Below are positions 50,253-60,152 of a stretch of 64,000 nucleotides of DNA, in pieces. The DNA comes from Leishmania donovani. Its lineage: Eukaryota; Euglenozoa; Kinetoplastea; Trypanosomatida; Trypanosomatidae. The stretch lies in assembly GCF_000227135.1 (NCBI RefSeq), contig NC_018247.1, positions 608,331 through 672,330 on the forward strand, written 5' to 3'. The translations under genes and the position numbers were made by a program. The notes below the pieces were generated by a model that was not told where the DNA came from, did no database searches, and saw nothing but the letters and a program-made list of their open reading frames with translations. Position 1 is the stretch's first letter. Every line of letters begins with the position of its first letter.

Positions 50253-51275
50253 ATGCTGCATCGCTCTTTCTGGCGATTGACAGCAGCGGCCGCTGCCAGC
50301 TCTGCCGCGAGTGGCGAGACGCTTGCGCCCTTCACTGCCCGCGTCGGGGCTCTGTGCAAGCAGATGCGCGCAGCAGGCGCGGAGTTCGGCTGCGTTGCCG
50401 TGGACCCCAGCGAGGAGCAGTGCCGCGGCCTCGTAGCCAAGTGCGCCCTTCGGGAGGGCACCACTGTCATGTCGGTTCCTCTCCAGTCGTGCGGCATTTC
50501 CTCCGAGCAGCTCATCAAGGACAACGCGTTTGTGCAGGCGATGAAGCCCCCGAGCCTGAATGTGGTGCGACACCTCATGAACACCCGCAGCATTCGCGAT
50601 CCGGTGATGCACGAGCAGTTCTACCTGGCGCTTCTCATTGCGGCCGACCACATGAACCCCGCCAGCCCCCGCAGCGACTACTACAACCTCCTCCCGCACC
50701 CCGCCATTGATGACGCTCTGGTGATTCAGCGCCACAAGGACGTTCTCGACCCGCTGCTGCTCGTGGAGTGGGACGACTATCAGAAGGAGATGCTCTCCGT
50801 CCTGCACCACCTGCTCCGGCGCTGGGGCTCGCCGTTGGCCCCGCCCATCCAGGTGGCGTACTGGGCCCTGCGCACCGTGCTCAGCCGCATGCACATGCTG
50901 CCGAAGGCTGGTTTGGCACCACAGCAGGTGGGGTCCGCCCTCAGCTACACGGCACTGTACGCTGTCGATCAAGCTGACCTGCAGACGCGATGGCGGAGGC
51001 GATTCAAGTCCATTCTAAGCTCGCTGACTGGCAACCCAGCTGACGCCGAGGAGTACCACCTCGTCCCCACGCTAGTGCCACTGCTGGACATGACCCCGCA
51101 CATCCCCTCCAGCAACGTGCAGGTGGAGGTGAACACGCGTGGCGCCGCCGTCGGCGGCTGTGCGGAGCTTCGCGCGGTGCGCGACATCGACGCTGGAGAG
51201 ACGATTGGGCTGCGCTTCAACGCCTCCCAGGCGCCAGCGTTTCTGCTCTTCCGCTTTGGCTTCATTCCGCAGTAG
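50253..51275 (+). CDS. SET-domain protein, LSMT/SETD3 type, with degraded catalytic motifs
   Basis: 340 aa from ATG 50253. The N-terminal ~30 residues are Arg/Ala/Ser-rich with few acids (HRSFWRLTAAAAASS), compatible with a mitochondrial targeting peptide. The arrangement fits the split-SET RuBisCO LSMT/SETD3 family of protein lysine or histidine methyltransferases: ALREGTTVMSVPLQSCG (first SET part), a helical insert (FYLALLIAADHMNP, PLLLVEWDDYQKEM), then LVPTLVPLLDMTPH and AELRAVRDIDAGETIGLRF (second SET part). The family signature DMxNH reads DMTPH (D279 to H283), and the Tyr of the xxYG motif is Phe (F322) followed by Asn. It ends soon after the SET part, so the C-terminal Rubis-subs domain is absent. 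Methyltransferase activity is doubtful. Confidence 0.8.
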   Translation: MLHRSFWRLTAAAAASSAASGETLAPFTARVGALCKQMRAAGAEFGCVAVDPSEEQCRGLVAKCALREGTTVMSVPLQSCGISSEQLIKDNAFVQAMKPPSLNVVRHLMNTRSIRDPVMHEQFYLALLIAADHMNPASPRSDYYNLLPHPAIDDALVIQRHKDVLDPLLLVEWDDYQKEMLSVLHHLLRRWGSPLAPPIQVAYWALRTVLSRMHMLPKAGLAPQQVGSALSYTALYAVDQADLQTRWRRRFKSILSSLTGNPADAEEYHLVPTLVPLLDMTPHIPSSNVQVEVNTRGAAVGGCAELRAVRDIDAGETIGLRFNASQAPAFLLFRFGFIPQ

Positions 51276-51724
51276 TGTGCGCGTGCGCCACGCCGACGTT
51301 GTCCTCTCCGTGCCGTGTGGCTGCTTGGTGTGGTTCGATGCGCCGCTGCTGCCGCCGCCGCGCCTCTCTTGTACACCACTGCACTACACACCTCCTCCCA
51401 CCCCGCCTCCATTATGTGTTTTGGCGCTCGTCAAGTCCGACGTGAGCGTTTCGTAGTTGTCGTTGGCTTGTTACTTGGATGTTGCTGTCTTCTCACTCGC
51501 TCTTACACACTCATCACATATACACACACGCGCCCCCTTGCCTCTCTGTTCGGACTGCGTCGCTTTTTCTTTGGGGGGGGGAAGGGGGCGCTGAGCGGGT
51601 CTGTTCGTGCGACTCGAGACGGCCGCGCTGACTGCGAATCCGACACAGATGAAGGTAAACACGCAATCCCCCCCTCCCCCCAAACAAAACCGAACGATGC
51701 CGTCGTGGCGTGCCGTGTGCTCTG

Positions 51725-51758
<34 letters not shown>

Positions 51759-52666
51759 CAAGGACTTCCGGCGGCTCACCACCGCCGCCCTTGGCTTTCG
51801 GTTCCACGGCTTCTCTCGAACAGGCGACGCTGTTAGCTGTTCCCACACGCACGCTGACGGGCACGAGGGCGTGCATCCATCTCGCATCCACCGCCACCGC
51901 CCCTCTTGAGTTCCTTTAGTATACTCTCTCACTTCTCCTCGCGTGCCGTTCTCTCTTATAGGCTTTGTGCCGTCGTCAGCGGTGGAGATGGGCGTCGCAC
52001 TCAGGCACATACACACCGGCTCCCATGGACAATCCAGGCGCCCCTCTCTCTCTCACTTTCTGCGTTCTCCTCGTCGACACACACCCACCTTGCGGTCACC
52101 GCCGGTGAGGGAAAGAGAAGGGAAGGGGGTCACGGCTGCACTTCGTGACGCTCTCGCTCGCTCTGGGCGTTGCGGCTGTCGTTGTTTGCGTCTATCCGTC
52201 CGCCCATCTCATCTCTACATCTTCCTATGGTGTGTGTATGGGGGAGGGGAGGCGTGTGCCGGTGAGCAACGGAGCGCGCGTAGCGCGCGCGGTCGCCCAG
52301 GCTTGCTGTGTAAGCGGATGATGTCTCACGGCTTCAGGCACCTGCCTCGTACGCTCTTGGTGCAGCTATACGAGCCCGAGCTGGCTCGTTTCTCAATACA
52401 TGCATGTGCGCCCACAAACTCGACGTCATGTGCTCTCTTCTTTCTCTCCTTCTTTTCCTTTCTGCAACGAACTGGCGCACACGCGGGCGTGAACTCCCTC
52501 ACCCCGCCTCCCAAATCCTCACACACGTACCCGCCGCTGGTGGTGTAACTCCCAAACCCTTCCCAGCAACACGCTTGTGCTTGGTCTCGCTCTCTCCTCC
52601 GTTTGCCTCCCCACAGCGCGCACCTCCCTCTCCTCTGCCTTCCGCGATTCACCAGATCGCACGAGC
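51276..52666. other. Intergenic region, no gene seen
   Basis: Holds a G-run (51575-51583), a long (CA)n at about 51725-51756 and CT-rich stretches. A probable leader of the next gene begins around 52450-52570. Confidence 0.6.
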
Positions 52667-53104
52667 ATGTCCGCCGAGGCCGAGTCGATGCCTGCGCCGC
52701 AGGAGATCGCTCCTGCCACCCACACCACGCCGACGGTGGTAGAGCTGAAGCCGAAGAACACGCACCGCCTCAACCGCATCCTGCGCAAGCCCAAGGCCTC
52801 ACTGCCGCCGCGCAAGTGGCACCCCGACGAGGAGGGCGAGCTCCGTGCTGTCGGCGTGCCACCGAGCGTGGTGAACACGCTCCTCGCAAGCCTGTCGGAG
52901 GAGGAGAAGAAGCGTGCCGCCGCTGGTCTGGATCCGCTAAGCGCGACGCAGGAGGCACTGATCCGACGCGCCGCACGCTTCGGTCTTAACATTAACAGCA
53001 GCGACCCCGCGGCGCCTGTAGCTCCGGTGCCAACCTTCATGGTGGACGAGGAGACGCTGCGCCGCCGCGAGGAGCGCTTTAAACAGGCCGCGCCGTCGCA
53101 GTAG
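52667..53104 (+). CDS. Small Tho1/SARNP-like protein (tentative)
   Basis: 145 aa from ATG 52667, the first Met in a frame whose upstream part reads like leader. The protein is highly charged, with an extended N-terminus (PATHTTPTVVELKPKN) and the conserved-looking block NRILRKPKASLPPRKWHPDE. The C-terminal half has two short motifs, IRRAARFGL and LRRREERFK. They resemble the paired RAxRFG motifs of the Tho1/MOS11/SARNP (CIP29) C-terminal domain, which binds RNA and the DEAD-box helicase UAP56/Sub2 in mRNA export. No SAP domain is seen. The match is short and could be coincidental; otherwise it is an unknown small basic protein. Confidence 0.65.
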   Translation: MSAEAESMPAPQEIAPATHTTPTVVELKPKNTHRLNRILRKPKASLPPRKWHPDEEGELRAVGVPPSVVNTLLASLSEEEKKRAAAGLDPLSATQEALIRRAARFGLNINSSDPAAPVAPVPTFMVDEETLRRREERFKQAAPSQ

Positions 53105-53813
53105 GGTATCGGAAAAGCGCAAGCGATCGTTGCGAAGGTGACGTTGGAAGCACAGGTGGTGTGTGGGTTGCCGGCGCGATAGAAAGACTTGGTCGGCTGG
53201 GGAAGAGAGGACGGACGCCGAGTGCAAGTAGGTGCCTCTGCAGTGCCGGCGCGTACACCCACCCCAGGCAGCCATACTCGCCCCTTCCTTTCCGCGTTCT
53301 CCAGTCGCTACCCCAACCGCCCACGCTGATGTGCGCATGCATGCATGTACGTGCACGCGCAGGCGTATTTCTGTAGGACGTGTTTGAAAACAGCGGAAAG
53401 CGAAACAAGAGAAGCATGCAGTTGCCAGCACAGCCTATCTCAGTCACAAGTGGCTCCGTGCATGCGGCACCAACAGAAACGATGGCAGACGAAGCGCTGC
53501 ATCTCGCGAGAGAAATATTTTTGTGCTCTCACGCCCTAGAGAGCAGGGGCCTACAGTGTATTCACAGACGTGTGAATGTGTGCACGTGGAGCTGCGTGCC
53601 GTCGGCGCATCTCCGAGGCGAGTAGACGCACACCGAACTTACACCCCCTACACACCGCCATGACGCGCGCAGCAGCATCCGTGCGTGTAGCCCCTCTATG
53701 CTGCGCGACTTCCTCAACATTCACGCGCTCGCTGTGTGTCGCTCGCTCGTGCTTTGCGTCTTCTTCCCGATTTATGCACGTGTGTCGGTGCCTGAGGAGC
53801 CAATCACGGCGCG

Positions 53814-53845
<32 letters not shown>

Positions 53846-54130
53846 ACAACCGCCCTCCCTCTCTCGACGGACGCTGCTGGGGCTGGAAACATACTAGGGA
53901 AGAGAACGGCCGAGCCTGTCGGTGGCTCTCCACCCTCTCTTTCTTTCTCAGGGCTTGCCTCTTCACCCCCCCCCCCCACAGGCTGACATTACACCCCGTT
54001 CCTTCACTCATAGACCAACAGATAGAGCTGCATTGCTTTCCGTGGGAGCAGCGGCGCCCGCCTGTGGGTCTGTGCCTGCCTCCATCTCTGCTCCCCCCGA
54101 TCGTGCGCGCTTCGCTGCGGTTCGGTGGCC
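53105..54130. other. Intergenic region, no gene seen
   Basis: Contains (CA)n at about 53820-53846 and a C-run near 53970, then the leader of the next gene. No supported coding frame. Confidence 0.6.
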
Positions 54131-55421
54131 ATGAGCGGCGTCGCCACGCGACCAGAGGCGGCAACGACGCCTGTGTCGGTGCAGCTCACACCGATCGTGC
54201 CGATCCGGGTCTTTGACGCGCATGGCGAGTACTTTGACACAGAGATGGACATCGACGCCCCGCTGCGCTCGTTGCAGCTAGCAATCGAGGACTACTTCAA
54301 GGTGAAGCCGGAGGTGCAGCTGCTCCTGCACAACCGGCAGCAAATCCATGCAGACCGCTCGCTGCGCGACAACGGGTGCCTGCTGCTGAAAGGAGACCCC
54401 TATGTAAAGCTCGTGTGCCTCCTGAAGCGCGGTCCAGTGCTGAACCTGCAGTGCGAGGTGGGACCCATCACCTACGTGGTTGCTTGCCACGAGATGGCGA
54501 CGGTGTGGGAGGTAAAGAAGATGCTGTGCGAGGAGATGGAGCGGCAGCAGCGACGCGCCGCGCCCCCGGNNNNNNNNNNNNNNNNNNNNNNNNNNNNNNN
54601 NNNNNNNNNNNNNNNNNNNNNNNNNNNNNNNNNNNNNNNNNNNNNNNNNNNNNNNNNNNNNNNNNNNNGCCGCGCCCCCGGGCGCGGCGTCGCGCCGGCT
54701 GACGTGCGGGCCGGAGCGACTGCGTCTGCTGTGGCGGTACATGGAGCTGAATGACAAGGCTACCCTGCACTACTACCGCATCTCGACGAACGCGGTGCTG
54801 CACGTGATGCACCGCCGGCGGGCCTCGCTGCCGGCCGCCGCCGCAGCCTCGAGTCCGTTGAGCCGCGAGACGGGGCTAAACTGCACCGTCACAGCGCAAC
54901 AGCCGTCCACGACAGCGTGGTGGCAGCAACCCCGTGCAGCGTCGGCGTCGCCCAGTAGCGCTGCCTGTGCTCCAGCGGCGTCGCCTGCCTCCGTACCGGA
55001 GGCACGGGTGACGCACAGCCCGCTAGAAGCGTACACCGACGCCTTTGGCGCCGCCGCAAGACCTTGCATGGCGTTACCGGTGGTGTCGGCGTACACGCAG
55101 CCGCCACCGTCACTGCTGGCTGCTGCGGAACCGATGGCCGCCTATGCCGGGCCCGTGCCGGACGCACCCCAGCACCACCACGACCCCCTCACGAGCTCCG
55201 AGGTAGTGACCTTGTCGCTCGCCGTGCGTTCGCTCGAGGCTCAGCTGCGCAGCCTCCAGCAGGAGCAGCGGCAGGTGGAGCAGTACCAGCAGTCCCTCAC
55301 CGCCTACCAGCGCGGCAGCCTCGCCGACGCTCAGCAGCGCATCCTGGAGCTGGAGGAGACGGTGAAGCGGTTCCACGCACTGCTACAACGCGCCGTCGCG
55401 CTCATCCCTGCAGCGGCGTGA
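54131..55421 (+). CDS. Protein with two ubiquitin-like (beta-grasp) segments and a C-terminal coiled coil
   Basis: The gene is split only by a 99-N gap whose flanks overlap by 13 bp (GCCGCGCCCCCGG at 54557-54569 and 54669-54681). Merging them restores one frame of 392 aa. Residues ~20-95 (IVPIRVFDAHGEYFDTEM, LRSLQLAIEDYFKVKPEVQL, RSLRDNGCLLLKGDPYVKLV) and ~97-195 (LNLQCEVGPITYVVACHEMA, TVWEVKKMLCEEME, LRLLWRYMELNDKATLHYY) both follow the strand-strand-helix-strand order of ubiquitin-like folds. A disordered Ala/Pro-rich linker leads to a coiled coil at about 315-385 (VRSLEAQLRSLQQEQRQVEQ, ILELEETVKRFHALLQRAV). There is no diglycine end. Function unknown; a scaffold or adaptor is plausible. 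It is the last plus-strand gene before the strand switch. Confidence 0.8.
54570..54668. other. Assembly gap, 99 N
   Basis: The flanks share 13 identical bases, and merging them restores the reading frame. Probably nothing is missing. Confidence 0.99.
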
Positions 55422-55724
55422 CATCGGCTCACTTCCTTATGCGAGGGAGCGTGACCGCTGTCCCTCTGCACCTTCACCCTCACCTCTCTGTGCGCACGCT
55501 CCTTTTCGTGTTCATGTCCAGAGCCTTTCTTGCCTTTCCGCGCGAACAACAAACACAGGCGACCGCTACGCCCCACGCGCGGGCCCCCCAAACCCGCTCC
55601 CCCACCCCCCCGCCGCGATGGCGCGGCGGCGGGCCGCCAATGGGTCGTGTGTTCCCCCCTCCCCGTGTGTGCGTCATCCTGCCTTTCTCCGCCATCCGCT
55701 TCTGCCTTTGTTCGCCTCTCTCCG

Positions 55725-55889
55725 NNNNNNNNNNNNNNNNNNNNNNNNNNNNNNNNNNNNNNNNNNNNNNNNNNNNNNNNNNNNNNNNNNNNNNNNNNNN
55801 NNNNNNNNNNNNNNNNNNNNNNNNNNNNNNNNNNNNNNNNNNNNNNNNNNNNNNNNNNNNNNNNNNNNNNNNNNNNNNNNNNNNNNNNN
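55725..55889. other. Assembly gap, 165 N in the strand-switch region
   Basis: Unlike the 99-N gaps, its flanks do not repeat each other. They are C-rich on the left and G-rich on the right, which suggests a hard-to-sequence structured segment. Confidence 0.99.
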
Positions 55890-55966
55890 GGCGGGGGGGG
55901 GGGCTGGGCCGCGGCGCTACCGCGTGGGTTGGGGGCCAGGGGGCGGTCCTCGGGGCAGGTGGTAGA

Positions 55967-55990
55967 GGGGGGTTGGGGGCGGGGTGGGGG
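55967..55990 (+). promoter_or_regulatory. Canonical G-quadruplex motif
   Basis: Four G-runs of 6, 5, 4 and 5 separated by TT, C and T. Further G-runs continue on both sides (55890-56040). Possible role in termination or base J placement at the convergent switch is inferred from position. Confidence 0.7.
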
Positions 55991-57060
55991 TTGTCGCGTG
56001 GCGCCGCGGCCGTTTGCGCATAAAGGGGGGAGGGGGCGGCCACGTGCGCGCCTCATGCGGTTTCCGCCCGTCTTCGTTTCTCGTGATGTCCACGGACGCC
56101 GGAGAGGGACGCAGGCGGGCGAGCAAGCGGAACAGTTCGCCGCCTCTTTTTTTTTAGAATACGCCGACACACACCTGCACAGGCAAAGGGACACGAGAGA
56201 TATGACAGCACAAAAACAGTGGGCAACCTTCTTCACTCGTCACACGTGGTGGGCATCACGGCGTGTCTGCTCACCATCCATGACGGCACGAGCAACAACG
56301 GAGGAAGAACAAGAGAGGAGCGAGTGCCGCCACTTTCACATGCATATAGGCCTACGAATGGGCGAGCGAGATCGGCGGCCGTCGTTGCTCAGCGGCATCG
56401 GAGAAGGCGGGGCAGTGAGCATCGAAAGAGGGGTAACGAAGGAGCACGAACACAAAGGAAGGGTGAAAAACCAAACGCGCTCACATATCCCTTCCCCCGC
56501 TCTTTTCATCGCCACCAACGCGTGCCCACGTGCCTGCTCGGCCTAGAGCAACGGGGAGCAGCCATTGGGGTATCAGTTAGCGAATCAACACCGAGGAGAG
56601 TGTGTGGGAGATGGGGTGGGGGGCAACGAAAGGGAAGGGGGCGGGCGATTTGTGGGGCGTGGCGCCTCCGTGTGAAGGGGCGCAACAGCCCCTCCAAAAA
56701 AAAAAAATAGTGCAGCACAGCAGTCGAAAGGAAGGAATGAGAGTGAAAGCGAAATACATCACAGCGACGGAGGGAGAGGGAAAGAGGGAGAGAGGTGGCG
56801 CAGAGGCACGCACACCTGCACACGCACCCTCGCCGTCCCGCTCTCCTCTTCCCTTGCCTCCCGGACAGGGTTGAAAACGCAGCAACGCCAAGCGCCGCAA
56901 ACGGACGATTGAGAGGAGGACACACACGCACGCGCACACACACCCAGAAGCAGCTGAACGCGATGGAAAAAAAAACAATGGTGCGGCAGCTGCACAGTAA
57001 CAGTCGACGCAGCGGGTGCGGATGGATGGTGCGGTGGCTTCTGTGCACATCAACGCCTTC

Positions 57061-57789
57061 CTACAGCTGCTTCGGTTTCACGCAGTCCACGCTGTGGTCG
57101 CGCTCGGCGATCTGGCTAGGTGTCGACACCGCACTGCAGTACTGACCGCCGCCAGAGGGCTGATGCTGCATGCCCTGCGAGAGGCTCGGGTACAGCGGCG
57201 GCGGCAGCGACGCGCCAACAAAAGCCTGCGGCTGCGGCGGCTGCGTGGGCCCCTCACGCTTTTCGCACGACGTTGAATCCAGCGCAGCGGCGCACGCGTT
57301 CGGCACGTAGGCAGCGCTCGTGTACGGATTGGGCGATGCAAGTGGGATGCCCTCCACCGGCACTCCGTACATCACCGGCATCGGCTGCTGCACGACGCAG
57401 AGGCTCTCGCCGAAGTCCAGCGGCGTGATCGCAATACTGAGCGTGGCCCTCCTGCCCTCGAAGGCACCGCGCACGTTCACGCGCGTTTGCTCGCCACGCA
57501 CGAAGCGCTGCTCGGCCATCTCGATCCACGCTACCGACACGCAACTGTGCGAGAAGAGCGTCTTGGTCCACAGCTCCACGAACAAGCGGTTGCGGCCCGG
57601 GCGTTTCGTGTCGCGGTGGTACTGGAAGCGAAACCGCTCCCCGAAGCACACCTCACCCACGTGGTCAGCGCTGGAGGACTTCGTGCGGATTGACTGACCT
57701 TGAAGGCGCACGTACACGCAGAATGAATTCCGCAGCGACACACCCGTGATTTCCGTCGCGCACAGCACCGAGACATCCACAACCGGCAT
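57061..57789 (-). CDS. C2-like domain protein with Pro/Gln-rich tail
   Basis: 242 aa from ATG 57789. Residues ~1-125 look like a C2-type beta sandwich (PVVDVSVLCATEITGVSLRN, NSFCVYVRLQGQSIRTKSS, GEVCFGERFRFQYHRD, RNRLFVELWTKTLFSHSCVS, ATLSIAITPLDFG). The Asp clusters needed for calcium binding are not obvious, so it is probably a calcium-independent protein- or lipid-binding module. The last ~90 residues are Pro/Gln/Ser-rich and ordered poorly. ATG 57789 was chosen because the upstream in-frame codons come from CA- and CT-rich leader. It is the promoter-distal gene of the minus-strand unit. No specific family name is recognised. Confidence 0.8.
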   Translation of the reverse strand: MPVVDVSVLCATEITGVSLRNSFCVYVRLQGQSIRTKSSSADHVGEVCFGERFRFQYHRDTKRPGRNRLFVELWTKTLFSHSCVSVAWIEMAEQRFVRGEQTRVNVRGAFEGRRATLSIAITPLDFGESLCVVQQPMPVMYGVPVEGIPLASPNPYTSAAYVPNACAAALDSTSCEKREGPTQPPQPQAFVGASLPPPLYPSLSQGMQHQPSGGGQYCSAVSTPSQIAERDHSVDCVKPKQL

Positions 57790-58412
57790 CGTGACGAAGG
57801 GAGGGCGTAGATGAGGGGGAAGGGGTTCTGTCGAACAGCACCAGACACACCGAAAAGAACGGCACTGGGGGAGGAGGAGAGGGAGAGAGGGAGGGAGGCG
57901 CACAGACAGAGAGACACACACACAGAGAGAGAAGTTTTCTGCAACGGCGTGTGTGTGTGTGTTGGTCACGGAGACGGAGACGGAGGAGGAGGAGAGGGGC
58001 GTAGGAACGAAAGTGTAGTGCTTGTGTTTGCATGCGCTCACCAATGTGAAGTAACGCGTACCCACCTACCCACATGCGCTGCGTGCTGAGCGCCGCACAC
58101 GACTGCGACCAGCTCAACGGCACGTGGGCCTACCTGGATGACGGTGCAGCGACATTCACCGCAGAGTTGTCCGCGTGTAGGACATGATAGACGCTTCCGA
58201 ACGACCGGAGGGAGGGGGGAGGGCAGGAGAGAAGGAAAGCGGCACACCCGCACGGCCGCTCTTGTTGCATCGTAAGAGGGGTGAGAAGGACATCCAGTGT
58301 ACATCGAAAAGAAGAACAAGTCTGCCGGGAGAGTGGGGCGGGCTGAGGTGCAGACTCAAACGCACGCCGTCATCGTCCCGCTGTCACGAACCGCCTCCGC
58401 TCAACGGCGGGC
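57790..58412. other. Intergenic region (minus-strand leader), no gene seen
   Basis: On the minus strand it contains a strong pyrimidine tract (complement of about 57867-57897 and 57976-57996) suited to trans-splicing of the C2-like gene. No coding frame is supported. Confidence 0.55.
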
Positions 58413-60152
58413 TCATACGCCGGCGAAGTAGCTGAGGTAGTACGGAAGAACAGCGTACTCGTCCTGCAGTGCTGCGAGCAGCTCATCAACACGCAATGGC
58501 GTGTTGGCCAGGACGCCAGCCTCCACCCACGCCGTCATGCGATCCAGCGCAGCCTGCACGCTCTCCTGCGTGAAGCCGAGTACCGCGACGGGGGCGTGGG
58601 TGGCGCAACTGAGTGGGATGCAGAGGCAGCCGGCGTCCTCCTGCTCAATGAACCCCTCTCTGTCCATCCTGGCAGCCTGCGCTATCCAGTCACGAATGAA
58701 GTACGCCTCCGCACTACTCACCACATCGACGGCTGCCGGCGCTGCGGCAGCCTCTTTCTTCGCGTCATCGCCGAACAGAGTCGTCGAGGTGCCGCTCACC
58801 CTCTTCACGGCCGGTGCTCGACGCGGCGCTGCAACCGGTGCGCGCAGTCGATACAGCCGCAGGAAGGCGGCAGCCCACCACACCACTGCAGGCGTGGCTA
58901 AGAAGAACCGTGCGACAGGCGCAGTGCCGCGACTCGAGGCTGAGCTCTTGCGACCCTTGGTACTGCTGCCGCTGTGGCTGGCTGCGTGCTGAGGAGCTGC
59001 GACGGTGCGCTTCACATAGCTTCGGCAGCTGTCGGCGAGGTGCGCCGCCTCCGTACGGCACGCTACGCACACGTCGGGGCGGCGCCCGCTGGCAGCGTCG
59101 CTGAGCTTCAGCATCCGAACCGCCTCCTCAGCGAGGGCGTCGGCCGTGTTGCGCAGCTCCCGGGCGCCGCGCTCCGCACAGGCCAGCAGCACCGCTGCGT
59201 AGAGGTTCAGTGGATCCCTGCAGAGCCCCTCCCTCGCTCTGTCGAAGACCGACTCGAAGAAGGTGGACCAGTGCACCACCTCCGAAAGGAGGGCTTGATG
59301 GTCTTCCAGCCCCACTGCCACCGTCGGTAACCGAGCCGACTCTGGCGCGGATGTCGAGAGACCCGGTCGCCGCAGCACCTCCTCGACAACGTGAAGACCG
59401 TAGACAAGGTGCAGCGACGTTAGCGGCGCCACCGGCTGCGGACGCCCGCTGAGGAGCACAAGGCTGAATGGCAGCGCACGCGACGGCGAAGCGGCACCAG
59501 TCGGACTGTCGAGCAGGAAGTTGCTCACAAAGTCGGAGAATGTGAGAGGCTGCGGCGGCAGCACGTACTGCGGCCCCATCGCGTCCTCGTCGTCGTCCTC
59601 GTCGCCGTCGCTGCTGCCAGTGCTGGCATTCTTCTTTGCTGCTGCCGGCTGGCTTGCAGCGGCGATGTGCTCGAACACTTGACGCGCGGCCAGGGGCATG
59701 CCGATCAACTGGGTGAAAGGGACCTCTGCCGTGCACAGGACGCGTTGCTGAAGCCGCTGCAAGGTGCGACTGGGGCACTCACGCAGCCACGTCACGGCTT
59801 GCTGCACCTGCCGCGCTTCAGCCAAGAGAGAGCGCTCCCCGTGCACGGCTGCCCCACAAAACGGCGGCACCGTCAGTCGATCCACGCGTGCCCTGCTACC
59901 CTGCACCTTGGCGCCGGTGTGCTTTGCGGGGACTGAGAGGGGGGGCGGCGTCTGCGTGGGCGACGTATAACGCGCGCCGAGGATGCCGAGGGAGGAGTCG
60001 GAGAGGGCGCCGGAGGCACGCCGGTCGCGCTGGCTGGCGAATATGCTCACTGCCGGGTGCAAGCGCTCGAAGTTGTCCAGCTGAGCATTCACCACCTCCT
60101 GCTCGGCCGCCCTCACAAAACGCCGCGTCGCCTTGGCGGAGCTGCCCAGCAT
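58413..60152 (-). CDS. Protein of unknown function
   Basis: 579 aa from ATG 60152, the first Met of a frame open without stop to about 60362; the upstream part (RVIVFDPPLPAKPSG) could be coding from a non-visible start, so the N-terminus is uncertain. Helical segments dominate: ATRRFVRAAEQEVVNAQLDN, LLAEARQVQQAVTWLRE, TFSDFVSNFLLD, SLHLVYGLHVVEEVL, EDHQALLSEVVHWSTFFESV and, at the end, LRVDELLAALQDEYAVLPYY. An acidic run (DGDEDDDEDAM) sits mid-protein. A Cys/His cluster (CVACRTEAAHLADSC) may bind metal. A hydrophobic stretch near VARFFLATPAVVWWAAAFLR could be a membrane or buried helix. No known family is recognised. Confidence 0.78.
   Translation of the reverse strand: MLGSSAKATRRFVRAAEQEVVNAQLDNFERLHPAVSIFASQRDRRASGALSDSSLGILGARYTSPTQTPPPLSVPAKHTGAKVQGSRARVDRLTVPPFCGAAVHGERSLLAEARQVQQAVTWLRECPSRTLQRLQQRVLCTAEVPFTQLIGMPLAARQVFEHIAAASQPAAAKKNASTGSSDGDEDDDEDAMGPQYVLPPQPLTFSDFVSNFLLDSPTGAASPSRALPFSLVLLSGRPQPVAPLTSLHLVYGLHVVEEVLRRPGLSTSAPESARLPTVAVGLEDHQALLSEVVHWSTFFESVFDRAREGLCRDPLNLYAAVLLACAERGARELRNTADALAEEAVRMLKLSDAASGRRPDVCVACRTEAAHLADSCRSYVKRTVAAPQHAASHSGSSTKGRKSSASSRGTAPVARFFLATPAVVWWAAAFLRLYRLRAPVAAPRRAPAVKRVSGTSTTLFGDDAKKEAAAAPAAVDVVSSAEAYFIRDWIAQAARMDREGFIEQEDAGCLCIPLSCATHAPVAVLGFTQESVQAALDRMTAWVEAGVLANTPLRVDELLAALQDEYAVLPYYLSYFAGV

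Larger units (their letters stand above)
55422..57060. other. Convergent strand-switch region
   Basis: Lies between the last plus-strand stop and the first minus-strand stop (3' end to 3' end). It is C-run-rich before the gap (55579-55618) and G-run-rich after it (55890-56040), with an A-run at 56697-56706. In Leishmania convergent switches are sites of polymerase II termination, usually marked by base J. No tRNA or other RNA gene was recognised. Confidence 0.75.
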
